A DNA stretch of 16,081 bases from Chitinophagia bacterium (GTDB lineage Bacteria; Bacteroidota; Bacteroidia; Chitinophagales; Chitinophagaceae): NCBI GenBank assembly GCA_010021705.1, contig RGMU01000011.1, positions 1 to 16,081 of the forward strand, in the 5' to 3' direction. Shown in pieces: positions 1 to 7,576 of this stretch (the stretch's first letter is position 1; every line of letters starts with the position of its first letter). A program made the translations under genes and the position numbers. The notes under the pieces were generated by a model. That model was not told where the DNA came from. It searched no databases and worked only from the letters and a program-made list of their open reading frames with translations.

Positions 1-982
1 TACCCACTTGGTAAGCCTACCGGTAGCCCACTCTTTCCAGGAATTTGTGGGGCAACTAAGGCTACCCAACTTTTCCGGCTTTACTAATCCTAAAGTGTGG
101 GGCTTGGGCGCAACCATTGCAGCCGTAGCGTCTATTGAAACCCTGCTGTGCATTGAAGCCACCGATAAAATGGACGCTCAAAAACGCTATACGCCCACCA
201 ATCGAGAGCTTATAGCACAGGGTGTAGGCAATATGCTAAGCGGCTTTGTTGGCGGGCTACCTATGACCTCTGTAATAGTGCGCTCATCAGCAAATGTAAA
301 TGCAGGTGCCACCTCCAAACTTTCTACCGTTATTCATGGTGTGCTTTTATTAGCTTGTGCTGCCTCTATACCGGCATTGCTCAACCTTATTCCTAAAGCA
401 TCTTTAGCTGCCATATTGATATTTACGGGCTATAAGCTATGCAAGCCCAAAATGTTTGTTGAAATGTGGAAGAGCGGTATCAACCGGTTTATACCGTTTG
501 CTGTTACTGCCATAGCTGTTCCTATAATTGGGTTGTTAGATGGCGTTGCTTTAGGCGGTGCTATAAGCATTATATTTTTATTAAGAGAAAACTATCGCCT
601 ACCCTTCTCTTATCGCAGAAGTAGCTTTACTGCCGGCGAACTGATAAAAATAGACCTTGCCCAAGTGGTTACATTCCTCAACAAAGCCGGTATTAAAGAA
701 ACCTTATATAAGCTGCCCGAGAACTCAAGCGTAATCATTGATGCCGGAAAAAGCGAATACATTGACCGTGATGCGTTAGATATTATTCGTGAATTTAGCC
801 AAAGTGTGGCTAAAGACCGTAATATAAAACTATCCTTAGTGGGTTTTAAAGAGCAATACAATCTTCCAAAGTCGCTAAGCGAAGCCGATGTAATTGCCCA
901 CTTTATAGATATTGACGAAGTGCCCGCGCTGTCATCGGGCAATCACAAAGACCTTATGCAAAACCTAAGCATTAACAACTAA
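1..982 (+). CDS. SulP family anion transporter, C-terminal part (left edge cuts the gene)
   Basis: This is the 3' part of a SulP (SLC26-type) inner-membrane anion transporter. The frame is open to the left edge, and the TTG at 8-10 is internal, so the gene starts outside the window. Visible are the conserved helix segment with ASIETLLCIEATDKMD, then YTPTNRELIAQGVGN, GGLPMTSVIVRSSANVNAGA and further hydrophobic segments up to about residue 196. A C-terminal STAS domain (about residues 215-310, with SSVIIDAGKSEYIDRDALD) follows. Family members move sulfate, bicarbonate or other anions with H+ or Na+. The substrate cannot be read from the sequence, but the carbonic anhydrase 26 bases downstream on the same strand favours bicarbonate (inference). 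The TAA stop is at 980-982. Confidence 0.93.
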   Translation, partial: THLVSLPVAHSFQEFVGQLRLPNFSGFTNPKVWGLGATIAAVASIETLLCIEATDKMDAQKRYTPTNRELIAQGVGNMLSGFVGGLPMTSVIVRSSANVNAGATSKLSTVIHGVLLLACAASIPALLNLIPKASLAAILIFTGYKLCKPKMFVEMWKSGINRFIPFAVTAIAVPIIGLLDGVALGGAISIIFLLRENYRLPFSYRRSSFTAGELIKIDLAQVVTFLNKAGIKETLYKLPENSSVIIDAGKSEYIDRDALDIIREFSQSVAKDRNIKLSLVGFKEQYNLPKSLSEADVIAHFIDIDEVPALSSGNHKDLMQNLSINN

Positions 983-1008
983 AACCATTTTTCAATAACT
1001 TATCCAAT

Positions 1009-1656
1009 ATGCACACTTTAGTCAAGCGACCCCAATCGGTAACACCGGTTCAAGCATTAGAACTATTAAAACACGGCAATTTTCGCTTTATGAACAACAT
1101 GAATCAGGAAAAAAACCTGATGGCATCCATGAAGCAAACCGTACACGAGCAGCACCCCTTTGCGGTGATATTTAGCTGTATGGATTCCCGCACTTCTGCC
1201 GAATTTATTTTTGACCAAACTTTTGGCGATATTTTTAGTATCAGAATAGCCGGCAATGTGGTTAGCAGCGATGTGCTGGCATGTATAGAATATGCCACAC
1301 ACTTTGTGGGCAGTTCTCTGATAGTGGTATTGGGGCACACCAACTGCGGTGCAGTGAAAGGTGCGTGTGCCGGCGTAAATGCGGGACATTTAACTAATTT
1401 ATTAGGCAAAATTACACCGGCAGTGCAAGCAGAAACACCCAAACACTTGCACCCCGTTGGCGAAAACAGTGAGTTTGTAAATGCTGTTGCATGTGCCAAT
1501 GTGCGCATAGCATCTGAAGAAATTTACCGTAGCAGCCCCATAATAGCTCAAAAAATTGATGAGCAAAAAGTGGGCTTAGTGCCCGCCATGTATAGCCTTT
1601 CCACCGGCAAAGTAACTTTTTATCCCTCCATAGGCTTTAGTTTAGCGGAGGATTAA
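1009..1656 (+). CDS. beta-class carbonic anhydrase
   Basis: Carbonic anhydrase of the beta class, a cytoplasmic zinc enzyme that interconverts CO2 and bicarbonate. The 215-residue length is normal. The motif CMDSRTSAE gives Cys57 (zinc ligand) and the Asp59/Arg61 dyad. GHTNCGAVKGA gives His110 and Cys113, the other zinc ligands. SIRIAGNVV lies between them as in the family. All catalytic residues are present, so it should be active. It begins at an ATG 26 bases after the SulP stop, most likely as one transcript that ends at the hairpin at 1692-1716. The pair suggests inorganic carbon supply or pH balance (inference from neighbours). Confidence 0.96.
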   Translation: MHTLVKRPQSVTPVQALELLKHGNFRFMNNMNQEKNLMASMKQTVHEQHPFAVIFSCMDSRTSAEFIFDQTFGDIFSIRIAGNVVSSDVLACIEYATHFVGSSLIVVLGHTNCGAVKGACAGVNAGHLTNLLGKITPAVQAETPKHLHPVGENSEFVNAVACANVRIASEEIYRSSPIIAQKIDEQKVGLVPAMYSLSTGKVTFYPSIGFSLAED

Positions 1657-1691
1657 TAGCACAATGTGCGCACCTATCAGTATGGAAATTT

Positions 1692-1716
1692 AGGGGGGCT
1701 TGCGCCTCCCTTTTTT
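1692..1716 (+). terminator. Intrinsic terminator after the carbonic anhydrase gene
   Basis: An 8-bp stem (AGGGGGGC paired with GCCTCCCT, one G-T wobble) closes a TTGC loop and is followed by a run of six T at 1711-1716. It lies 36 bases after the carbonic anhydrase stop and separates the + strand pair from the convergent tilS gene. On the - strand the hairpin is followed by mixed A/T rather than a clean T run, so it probably works mainly in the + direction. Confidence 0.85.
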
Positions 1717-1728
1717 ATCATAACCTAC

Positions 1729-3057
1729 CTACACCATCTTCACCACCAGCACTTTTGCTGTGGCGGGTTTTACCTTAAAACGTTCGTCAAGCCGAATGCC
1801 GGAAACCCATGCTATTCTTTGATTACTTTCTAATATCCACAGCCTGTCCTTTTCATGTATGGGCACTTTAAGGTCTATCAATAGCTTACTCACTTTCTTT
1901 TTTTTCATTCCCATGCCTAACGGATAAAAATAATCACCCGTTTTGCGCTTGCGTAGCAGTAATGGGTGGTCAATGGCAGCGGCATCTATATAGGCTATGT
2001 GTGGGTTGTTGGTATCAGGTTCTACCCTATCCTTAAAGCGGAATGTAAAGGTGCCGGTGGCGGTGGTTATAGTGCAAGGCAAACTGTCTATAACAAAAAT
2101 ATCACTGCTTTCAGGGGCAAGGGCAGTAATAATTAAAAAGTCGCGGTTTTTGATAATTCTATGCGTAGGAGAAGCAACATAGTGCCCGCTTTCGGCATCA
2201 ATAAGGCTAAGTATATCGGGCATTTGCCCGGCGGTAAAGCCATAAGGCGTGGTAAGTTCATAAACCAACGTAGCTATGGCAGTGCTTAGCTTCAGCTTGT
2301 TCAAAGGCAGATAATAATCGTTGCCCCTAAGCTCTAAAAGGCGTTTTTGCTCGGTGTTAATTTGTTTATGATAGATATTTTCGGCTTCTGCTAACTTAAA
2401 AATACTTTCATTAAAATGTTCTATACCATCAGGAAAACACTCCGTAAGGGCGGGTATTAAAACATGCCTTACCTTATTGCGCAAATAGTTGTGGCTTTGA
2501 TTGGTGCTATCTTCCCGGTAGGCAATGCCGTTATCGCTGGCGTAAGCCTCTATTTGGGGCTTAGTGGCAAACAATAGCGGGCGAATAATAAAGTTGCTAT
2601 CCGGCAATATGCCGTGCACTCCCCTTATGCCTGTACCTTTGCATAAATTCATAAGCACGGTTTCCACATTATCGTTGGCATGGTGGGCAGTGATAATACG
2701 ACTGCTTTGGTGTGCTTTGCGCAGTTCTTCAAACCATTCGTAGCGCAATAGCCGTGCTGTTTCTTCTATGCCCTTTTTGCGGGCTTTGCATTCGGCATGG
2801 GTGTCAAACTGCTTTATGTATAACTTAATGCCTTTACCGGCACACCATTGTTCTACAAAAAATTGGTCATCATCTGATTCTTGCCCCCTAAGCCCAAAGT
2901 TGCAATGCGCTGCGTAAAAAGGAATGTTATGGTGTAATAGCAGGGTTGCCAGCACCATTGAATCCATACCACCACTTAGGGCAAGCAAAAAGCCATTGGT
3001 TTGTAAGTGAAATTTATTTTTTTTCCAATACGCTATAAAGCCGTCTTGCAGGTTCAT
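1729..3057 (-). CDS. tilS: tRNA(Ile)-lysidine synthase
   Basis: TilS uses ATP to attach lysine to C34 of tRNA-Ile(CAU), converting it to lysidine, so that the tRNA reads AUA and is charged with isoleucine. The N-terminal PP-loop ATP-binding motif LALSGGMDSMVL is at residues 25-36 (SGGMDS 28-33). It is followed by the typical ITAHHANDNVETVLMNL and CKGTGIRGVHGILP segments. The end carries the TilS C-terminal substrate domain with LLLRKRKTGDYFYP and GIRLDERFKV. The length, 442 residues, is that of a full bacterial enzyme. The start ATG overlaps the stop of the upstream gene (ATGA, 3054-3057), which implies translational coupling with the unknown secreted protein. Confidence 0.95.
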   Translation of the reverse strand: MNLQDGFIAYWKKNKFHLQTNGFLLALSGGMDSMVLATLLLHHNIPFYAAHCNFGLRGQESDDDQFFVEQWCAGKGIKLYIKQFDTHAECKARKKGIEETARLLRYEWFEELRKAHQSSRIITAHHANDNVETVLMNLCKGTGIRGVHGILPDSNFIIRPLLFATKPQIEAYASDNGIAYREDSTNQSHNYLRNKVRHVLIPALTECFPDGIEHFNESIFKLAEAENIYHKQINTEQKRLLELRGNDYYLPLNKLKLSTAIATLVYELTTPYGFTAGQMPDILSLIDAESGHYVASPTHRIIKNRDFLIITALAPESSDIFVIDSLPCTITTATGTFTFRFKDRVEPDTNNPHIAYIDAAAIDHPLLLRKRKTGDYFYPLGMGMKKKKVSKLLIDLKVPIHEKDRLWILESNQRIAWVSGIRLDERFKVKPATAKVLVVKMV

Positions 3058-3857
3058 TTTTTTGCTTTAAGCGGGGTTAAAGTTAGCTGATTGGTTTTAC
3101 AGTTCCATTCCGAGCGGTAGTTTGCAGACGTAACCACATATTTGTTCCATTTGGTAAATGCTTGATTTAGCATTAGCACGCATACATCTGAAGGGGTCAT
3201 GAAGTCGCCTCCATCGGTGGTGGTGTGTTTGTGGTTGCTTTCCGCAGTAGCATTATTGATATAATTATGGGTAAAAATGCTTTTATGAATAATCTTTTTT
3301 TCGGTAATTTCATTGGCAGCATTAAAAGTTAGCTCATAATCATTGCCAAAAATAATTAACCCGCCTAAATCGGAAGTAGTGAACACATACACCTTTTTGG
3401 TATTGTTGCGAATAATGGGGACGGGCGTTAAATTACAGTTGTTGTAAGCTACAAAAAAGCGGTCTTTTGCTACGGCTTTAAGCGTGGCTGCGCGTAATTG
3501 GTAATATTGCAGTTCTATGGGTGTAAACCTGCGGGTAACATGAACGGCTTTAGGGTGGTCCATATTAGACGGTAAATAGGTGATAGTGCCCAAAACTTGA
3601 GGTACTGCACCCTTATCAAAGAATATACACACAATGTTATCCTTATCAGGATACGATAAATAGCCCCCTACTTGGTTGCGGTCTCCTTTATAGCCTGCCA
3701 AAAAAAAGTCTGTGCCATACCATGCTGCAAGTTCTAAATAGTAAAGTGTTTTACCGTCTTCGGTTATCTGCTTTGCCTTGGCTTTAAGGTCGGTTTGCTG
3801 TCCCCAAACAGACCCTACCCCACTTGCCAAAAGCAGTATTATCCATACATATTTCAT
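3054..3857 (-). CDS. Secreted protein of unknown function, coupled to tilS
   Basis: No function is recognised with confidence. The 267-residue product has a clear signal peptide (MKYVWIILLLASGVGSVWG, likely cut before QQ), so it should be exported. No further membrane segment follows. The body is a mixed alpha/beta sequence with GGLIIFGNDYELTFNA near residues 165-180 and a histidine-containing stretch NHKHTTTDGG...TPSDV at 208-225. From memory, similar proteins of unknown role are common in Bacteroidota. The HxH...T-x2-D pattern loosely recalls JAMM-type metalloproteases, but the spacing is not canonical. It overlaps tilS by ATGA at its 3' end, and a -7-like box lies just upstream at 3865-3872. 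The coupling to a tRNA-modification gene is probably positional. Confidence 0.8.
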   Translation of the reverse strand: MKYVWIILLLASGVGSVWGQQTDLKAKAKQITEDGKTLYYLELAAWYGTDFFLAGYKGDRNQVGGYLSYPDKDNIVCIFFDKGAVPQVLGTITYLPSNMDHPKAVHVTRRFTPIELQYYQLRAATLKAVAKDRFFVAYNNCNLTPVPIIRNNTKKVYVFTTSDLGGLIIFGNDYELTFNAANEITEKKIIHKSIFTHNYINNATAESNHKHTTTDGGDFMTPSDVCVLMLNQAFTKWNKYVVTSANYRSEWNCKTNQLTLTPLKAKK

Positions 3858-3864
3858 ATAGCGG

Positions 3865-3872
3865 TAAAGTTA
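3865..3872 (-). promoter_or_regulatory. Candidate -7 box (TAACTTTA) before the secreted unknown
   Basis: Read on the - strand this is TAACTTTA, one base off the Bacteroidota -7 consensus TAnnTTTG. It lies only 7 bases before the ATG, so a transcript from it would be nearly leaderless. No matching -33 TTTG is obvious. The intergenic stretch 3858-3991 holds nothing else recognised. Confidence 0.25.
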
Positions 3873-3991
3873 CGGCTTTTCAAAAGAATAGACAGAAAAA
3901 TGTGGCAGTGCGTGGGGGCATATTACTTTTTATATGGGGCGGTAAACGCTATATTTATTCATTATTCTTATGCACCCCTATAGCCATGCTT

Positions 3992-4540
3992 CTACTTAGT
4001 CCACACCGAAGGGTCGCTAAAGTTTATGGCTGATTCATAGCCAAAATCGTCTTTTATTAACGTAAAGGTGTCTTGCACTAAATAGCGCATGGTAATGGTG
4101 GCATATTGGGTATAGGTGGTATTGTAGGTTAATACACCGCGCCCAAATACCATTTTACCTTCTAATCTTTGGTTAGGAATAATAATGTTTTCGCCGTCCA
4201 CGTAGGCTCTTACCGGCTTTTTAAAGTAGCTGTAAAGGTTTCTTATCACCACATAAGTAATGGCTTCATCGCGCCCGGCAGTGTCTATTACTAATGGATA
4301 TTGGGCGGCAATAGAGTTGCTGCCTTTTTCAAATACGCGCCAGTTGCCTATATATTTATCGCGGGTAACGGTTTCACAATTAGGTCCTTCATAGCCTGAA
4401 GGGCATATACATGTGCCTCCTTGGCACACGCCTTGGTGCGCACAATTAATAGGTTTACATTTATCTAACCTGCATGATGTGTATAAAACACTACCAAAAA
4501 TAGCTGCCGTGATAAGAAGAGTAAACATTATTATTCTCAT
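3992..4540 (-). CDS. EGF-like lipoprotein, paralogue 1 of 3
   Basis: A 182-residue predicted lipoprotein. The signal peptide ends in the lipobox VLYTSC (Cys23), so it should be lipid-anchored in the envelope. It is followed directly by an EGF-like module with six cysteines (28, 33, 39, 44, 46, 55) and the typical CPSGYEGPNCE ending. The rest (about residues 65-182) looks like an all-beta domain with GNWRVFEKGS at its start, the middle marks RNLYSYFKKPVRAYV and IPNQRLEGKMVFGRG, and the end DDFGYESAI...PSVWTK. The same marks recur in the two upstream genes, so this is a tandem duplication. Function is unknown; EGF modules usually serve binding or adhesion. The N-terminus resembles paralogue 3 more than paralogue 2. 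Confidence 0.88.
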   Translation of the reverse strand: MRIIMFTLLITAAIFGSVLYTSCRLDKCKPINCAHQGVCQGGTCICPSGYEGPNCETVTRDKYIGNWRVFEKGSNSIAAQYPLVIDTAGRDEAITYVVIRNLYSYFKKPVRAYVDGENIIIPNQRLEGKMVFGRGVLTYNTTYTQYATITMRYLVQDTFTLIKDDFGYESAINFSDPSVWTK

Positions 4541-4565
4541 AATACGCTATTTGTAATTTTATGTG

Positions 4566-4573
4566 TAAAGGTA
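4566..4573 (-). promoter_or_regulatory. Candidate -7 box (TACCTTTA) before EGF lipoprotein 1
   Basis: The - strand reads TACCTTTA, one base off TAnnTTTG, about 25 bases before the ATG. That would give a short leader. No convincing -33 element is seen. The same TAnCTTTA shape occurs upstream of comB and of the secreted unknown. Confidence 0.3.
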
Positions 4574-4616
4574 AATGATTTATTGGTTTATTTTGAATAC
4601 TGTTGCGTTAGTTCTG

Positions 4617-5162
4617 CTATTTTTTCCAAACAGACGGATGTGTGCCTGATATGGCAGGCTGATAGCCAAAGTCATCGGTAGCTCCGGTGGCACTGTCTAT
4701 CACCATATAGCGGACATACAAATAAGGGTAGTTGCCACTATCTCTTTTATAGCCACCATAGCCCACCACTACTTTACCCTGATATTGCTGATTGGGTATG
4801 TATATGGAATCTTTGCTTACGGTAGCCCTTATTGGGGTTTGAAAATAATTGTAAAGGTTTCCTATTTTTATTTCGTTGGCTGCACTACCCTGCTGTATGG
4901 CTATGGTGTATTGATTTCTACCGGTTATAGAGCCGGTTTCTATTACTACCCACGTGCTTAACATTTTTTCTGAGGACTGTGTTTCACAAAGTGTTCCTTC
5001 ATAGCCGGGAGGGCAACGGCACTCACCGGCATTGCATACACCACCATGGGCACACATTACAGCTTTGCATGAAGTTTCTGTATATTTAGGATTACAGGCA
5101 AAAAATAAGGCACAGCAAAGCAAGCCAACAAAAGCACTACCTATACTATATATCTTATTCAT
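4617..5162 (-). CDS. EGF-like lipoprotein, paralogue 2 of 3
   Basis: A 181-residue predicted lipoprotein with lipobox LFFAC (Cys23). Its EGF-like module has cysteines at 32, 37, 43, 48, 50 and 59 and ends in CPPGYEGTLCE. The C-terminal beta-rich domain carries the family marks STWVVIETGS, IGNLYNYFQTPIRATV, IPNQQYQGKVVVGYG, DSATGATDDFGY and PSVWKK. The linker between the lipid-anchored cysteine and the EGF module is longer than in the other two copies (nine residues rather than four). It lies 26 bases after paralogue 3 and 76 bases before paralogue 1 in the same direction, so the three are probably co-transcribed. Function is unknown; a surface or periplasmic binding role is only an inference. 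Confidence 0.88.
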   Translation of the reverse strand: MNKIYSIGSAFVGLLCCALFFACNPKYTETSCKAVMCAHGGVCNAGECRCPPGYEGTLCETQSSEKMLSTWVVIETGSITGRNQYTIAIQQGSAANEIKIGNLYNYFQTPIRATVSKDSIYIPNQQYQGKVVVGYGGYKRDSGNYPYLYVRYMVIDSATGATDDFGYQPAISGTHPSVWKK

Positions 5163-5188
5163 TATTTACTGCCCGCTTTTAATTAATA

Positions 5189-5746
5189 TTACCTAATCCA
5201 TACCGAAGGCTTGCTGGTGTCTACCGAAGAGTACACGCCAAAATCGTCAGGAACGCCGGTTGCGGTATCCACCACTTCATAGTACATACGTATAGAACCA
5301 AAATCACCGTGTTCTTTAGAGGAGAATATATAGCCTTTACCAAATATAGTTTTGCCTTGCATTTGCTGATTGGGTATGGTTAGCGTATCTCCTGAAACAT
5401 TGCCTAATAGCGTTCCAAAATAGTTATATAAGCCATGAATTTTTACTAAAGTAGCATCTTTACCATTACCTACCTCTATGCTCAGAGCATAATAGCGATG
5501 CGGTGTAATTGTACCTTGTTCTTCTACTTGCCATAGACCCAAAAATTTATTGCGTGAAATGGTTTCGCAATACGGACCTTGATAGCCGGGCTTGCACTCG
5601 CAAGCTCCATCATTGCACACGCCACCATAAGCGCATACAATAGATTTACACTTATCAAATTTACACGAAGACGTATAGAAAGAGGCTACGAATGCCACTA
5701 TGGCAAACACAACCATAAAAATTACAGGCTTTAGAGTTCTCTTCAT
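5189..5746 (-). CDS. EGF-like lipoprotein, paralogue 3 of 3 (first in transcription order)
   Basis: A 185-residue predicted lipoprotein with a long hydrophobic signal and lipobox YTSSC (Cys28). The EGF-like module uses cysteines 33, 38, 44, 49, 51 and 60, ending in CKPGYQGPYCE. The C-terminal domain has GLWQVEEQGT, IHGLYNYFGTLLGNV, IPNQQMQGKTIFGKG, DTATGVPDDFGVY and PSVWIR, matching the two downstream copies. The motif RNKFLGLW after the EGF module pairs it with RDKYIGNW of paralogue 1. It is the first gene after gldN2 in the same direction, with a 183-base gap holding a candidate promoter. A link to type IX secretion is suggested only by position, because these are lipoproteins without a visible T9SS C-terminal sorting domain. 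Confidence 0.88.
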   Translation of the reverse strand: MKRTLKPVIFMVVFAIVAFVASFYTSSCKFDKCKSIVCAYGGVCNDGACECKPGYQGPYCETISRNKFLGLWQVEEQGTITPHRYYALSIEVGNGKDATLVKIHGLYNYFGTLLGNVSGDTLTIPNQQMQGKTIFGKGYIFSSKEHGDFGSIRMYYEVVDTATGVPDDFGVYSSVDTSKPSVWIR

Positions 5747-5929
5747 TGGCGTATTCCGCTATACTGATTTCGCAGCTAAGTTAAGCAAATTATAGTAATC
5801 ACGCTACTATTCGCAGCATAAAATACCAAAAGTAGAAACAATTATCAATTTTTCATAGCTATTAAAAAATAATCGGTATTTAGGGCTGTCTTTTATTAAT
5901 AATCAGTCAATATTTTGCGCTTTATGCGT
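5747..5929. other. Intergenic stretch between gldN2 and the EGF lipoprotein genes
   Basis: This is the longest gene-free stretch, 183 bases and very AT-rich. Just after the gldN2 stop, the - strand has an AATATT...AATATT inverted repeat (about 5900-5929) enclosing a small CGC/GCG stem. No T-run follows, so it is a poor terminator. The TACTTTTG box at 5827-5834 is the only promoter-like element seen. Confidence 0.4.
5827..5834 (-). promoter_or_regulatory. Candidate -7 box (TACTTTTG) before the EGF lipoprotein cluster
   Basis: The - strand reads TACTTTTG, a full match to the Bacteroidota -7 consensus TAnnTTTG. It would give a leader of about 75 bases for EGF lipoprotein 3. A -33 TTTG at the expected 19-21 base spacing is not present. 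Confidence 0.4.
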
Positions 5930-6838
5930 TTAATATTCCCACATATCGTGCTCTTTGTTGCGCATTTGGGTTTCTAATTCTTTAGCTTCGTAAAGTTGCT
6001 CCGTTTTACCTTTATCGTCCGTATTGTATATATCTTCCAAGCGTTGATTTAGCGAATTGGAGATTTTGGTAATTTTAGCACTATAACACTTTTGCTCAAA
6101 ATATTCATCCCATGTTTGGCGGTGAGCATCGTTGGCATCGTTGTAAACAAAGTACTGTGCCAAGTATTTTCTCACATCAGGATAGTATAGCCAAAACATG
6201 GTTTGAGGTCCTTTGTAGTTACCATTGTTGTCGTATATATCTATGATAGGGGCTATGCCTACAATTCTTACATTTATGCTAACGGTATTTTTATCAAATA
6301 TCCAATCTTCTTTAATGCGATATTTGGTTACAAATTGCGGGTTAAATTCTTTATTGGTAGCCACCTTTACCGTTAAGCCGGTTTCAGGGTCTTCCATTGA
6401 AATAGAGTCTATTTGGGGGTCAAATTTGGCAGAAATTTCTTCTTTGGTGAGCTTTTGCCCAAATCTGTCGTTATTCACGGTATAGGCATATAGTTTATTA
6501 TCTTTAAGGTAATAGGCTAATATTTCTAACAGCATACCGCCACCGGTAAGTTCATCGCCTTCAAAGCGAAGCGGCATATTTAACTTTTCGTAAATGTCAA
6601 TTTCCCGCCATACTCGCTTTTTCCACAAAATACCGGCTTCTTTTATAGACTGCCAAGGTATGGGCTTCCCAACTGGGTGTATGCGTTCCCAGCTACCATC
6701 GTTGGTAATACTGTATTGATAGTTATTATTAATTTTTAACGTTTCTGCAACTTTTTCCGGTGGTTGTGCGCTACTGCTTCCTGCAAGCAATAGCGAAGCA
6801 ATAGTTAAGCACCACTTATATATTAGGGTTGCGTTCAC
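5930..6838 (-). CDS. Second GldN-family protein (GldO-like), T9SS/gliding periplasmic ring component
   Basis: A 302-residue paralogue of the gldN at 7641-8588. It has a signal peptide ending in AGSSSA (cut before Gln25). It shares with that gene the blocks GKPIPWQSIKEA, KRVWREIDIYEK, EGDELTGGGM, NYKGPQTMFWLYYP, WDEYFEQ, AKITKISNSLNQR and the end NKEHDMWEY. GldN/PorN family proteins form the periplasmic ring with the GldK lipoprotein and join it to the GldLM motor. Flavobacterium johnsoniae carries a similar gldN/gldO pair. The start is a GTG at 6836-6838. It is the only start that gives a full signal peptide, and it lies one base after the comB stop, so translation is likely coupled to comB. 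Whether the copy replaces or mixes with GldN cannot be read from sequence. Confidence 0.93.
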   Translation of the reverse strand: MNATLIYKWCLTIASLLLAGSSSAQPPEKVAETLKINNNYQYSITNDGSWERIHPVGKPIPWQSIKEAGILWKKRVWREIDIYEKLNMPLRFEGDELTGGGMLLEILAYYLKDNKLYAYTVNNDRFGQKLTKEEISAKFDPQIDSISMEDPETGLTVKVATNKEFNPQFVTKYRIKEDWIFDKNTVSINVRIVGIAPIIDIYDNNGNYKGPQTMFWLYYPDVRKYLAQYFVYNDANDAHRQTWDEYFEQKCYSAKITKISNSLNQRLEDIYNTDDKGKTEQLYEAKELETQMRNKEHDMWEY

Positions 6839-6839
6839 G

Positions 6840-7559
6840 CTATGCTATAGTTTTTATCCACCCGTCATAAAATAGGGGTAGGTTAGGGTGCAAGTTAGGC
6901 GTAAGGCAATATTCCATATCGGCTGTTAGTCCATAAGCCGCCAATCGTTTATAATGGGAGCTTTCTTTTAAAAATGGCAGTAAACCCACATTCATGCTTT
7001 GGGCAAACAAATGCCTTACCATGCGCGCGCTATCGCAATTAATGTCAAAGTAATGACCAATGGTATAAGCCACCGCACCGGCAAACAAGGAGTCTTCTAA
7101 ATTAACCTTATCTTTCCATGAAGCACAGGCTAAAAGAATATTGCCATTTAAGGTAAGTAGCTTATCGCACAGTACTTCTAAGTTTAAGAAACTGCCTATA
7201 AAAATGTTGGCAGCGGAAGTAATTTTATAAAGCAGTCGTGTTCCGTTGGTGGTAGTAAGTATTAATACTTTACCCTGTATAAACTCACGGTTATACTCTA
7301 AAGGTGAATTGCCGTATTGCAATCCGGGTGCCACTTTGCCGTCTCGCTCCCCGGCAGTAATGGCATTATCCCATTGCGAAGATAAGGCAATGCACTCGGC
7401 TACGCTATCCACCGGTTTCACTGCTATCGCCCCATTGTGCAATGCAGTTACAATGGTAGAGGTAGCCCTGAATATATCTATCACCACCACATTTTTACCT
7501 TCTGTATTGTATAAATGCAGTAAGGCAGGAGATAAACAAACTTCTATTGTAGGCTTCAT
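6840..7559 (-). CDS. comB: 2-phosphosulfolactate phosphatase (ComB family)
   Basis: ComB-family phosphatase, Mg2+-dependent, known to convert (R)-2-phospho-3-sulfolactate to 3-sulfolactate in coenzyme M synthesis. The 239-residue length fits. Family marks are VVVIDIFRATSTI (residues 24-36, Asp28 the likely key acid), GERDG at 70-74, GNSPLE at 83-88, TTNGT at 103-107 and LEDSLFAGA at 154-162. No signal peptide is seen, so it is cytoplasmic. Bacteroidota do not make coenzyme M, so the true substrate here may differ. It sits between gldN and its paralogue, one base from the latter. A terminator-like hairpin separates it from gldN. A link to sulfonate metabolism or sulfonolipids, which are tied to gliding in this phylum, is an inference. 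Confidence 0.92.
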   Translation of the reverse strand: MKPTIEVCLSPALLHLYNTEGKNVVVIDIFRATSTIVTALHNGAIAVKPVDSVAECIALSSQWDNAITAGERDGKVAPGLQYGNSPLEYNREFIQGKVLILTTTNGTRLLYKITSAANIFIGSFLNLEVLCDKLLTLNGNILLACASWKDKVNLEDSLFAGAVAYTIGHYFDINCDSARMVRHLFAQSMNVGLLPFLKESSHYKRLAAYGLTADMEYCLTPNLHPNLPLFYDGWIKTIA

Positions 7560-7576
7560 AAATTTTTACTGTACGA

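Noticed and set aside
1066..1508. Two long - strand frames opposite the carbonic anhydrase gene.
   Set aside because: They are antisense shadows of a gene with all catalytic motifs present. Neither has a signal or motif.
3992..5746. The repeated EGF segments considered as a DNA repeat array or CRISPR-like structure.
   Set aside because: The similarity is at protein level, with gene-length period and no short identical repeats or spacers.
5896..5929. The AATATT inverted repeat after gldN2 considered as a terminator.
   Set aside because: The stem is all A/T apart from a three-pair inner CGC/GCG, has a large internal loop, and no T-run follows.
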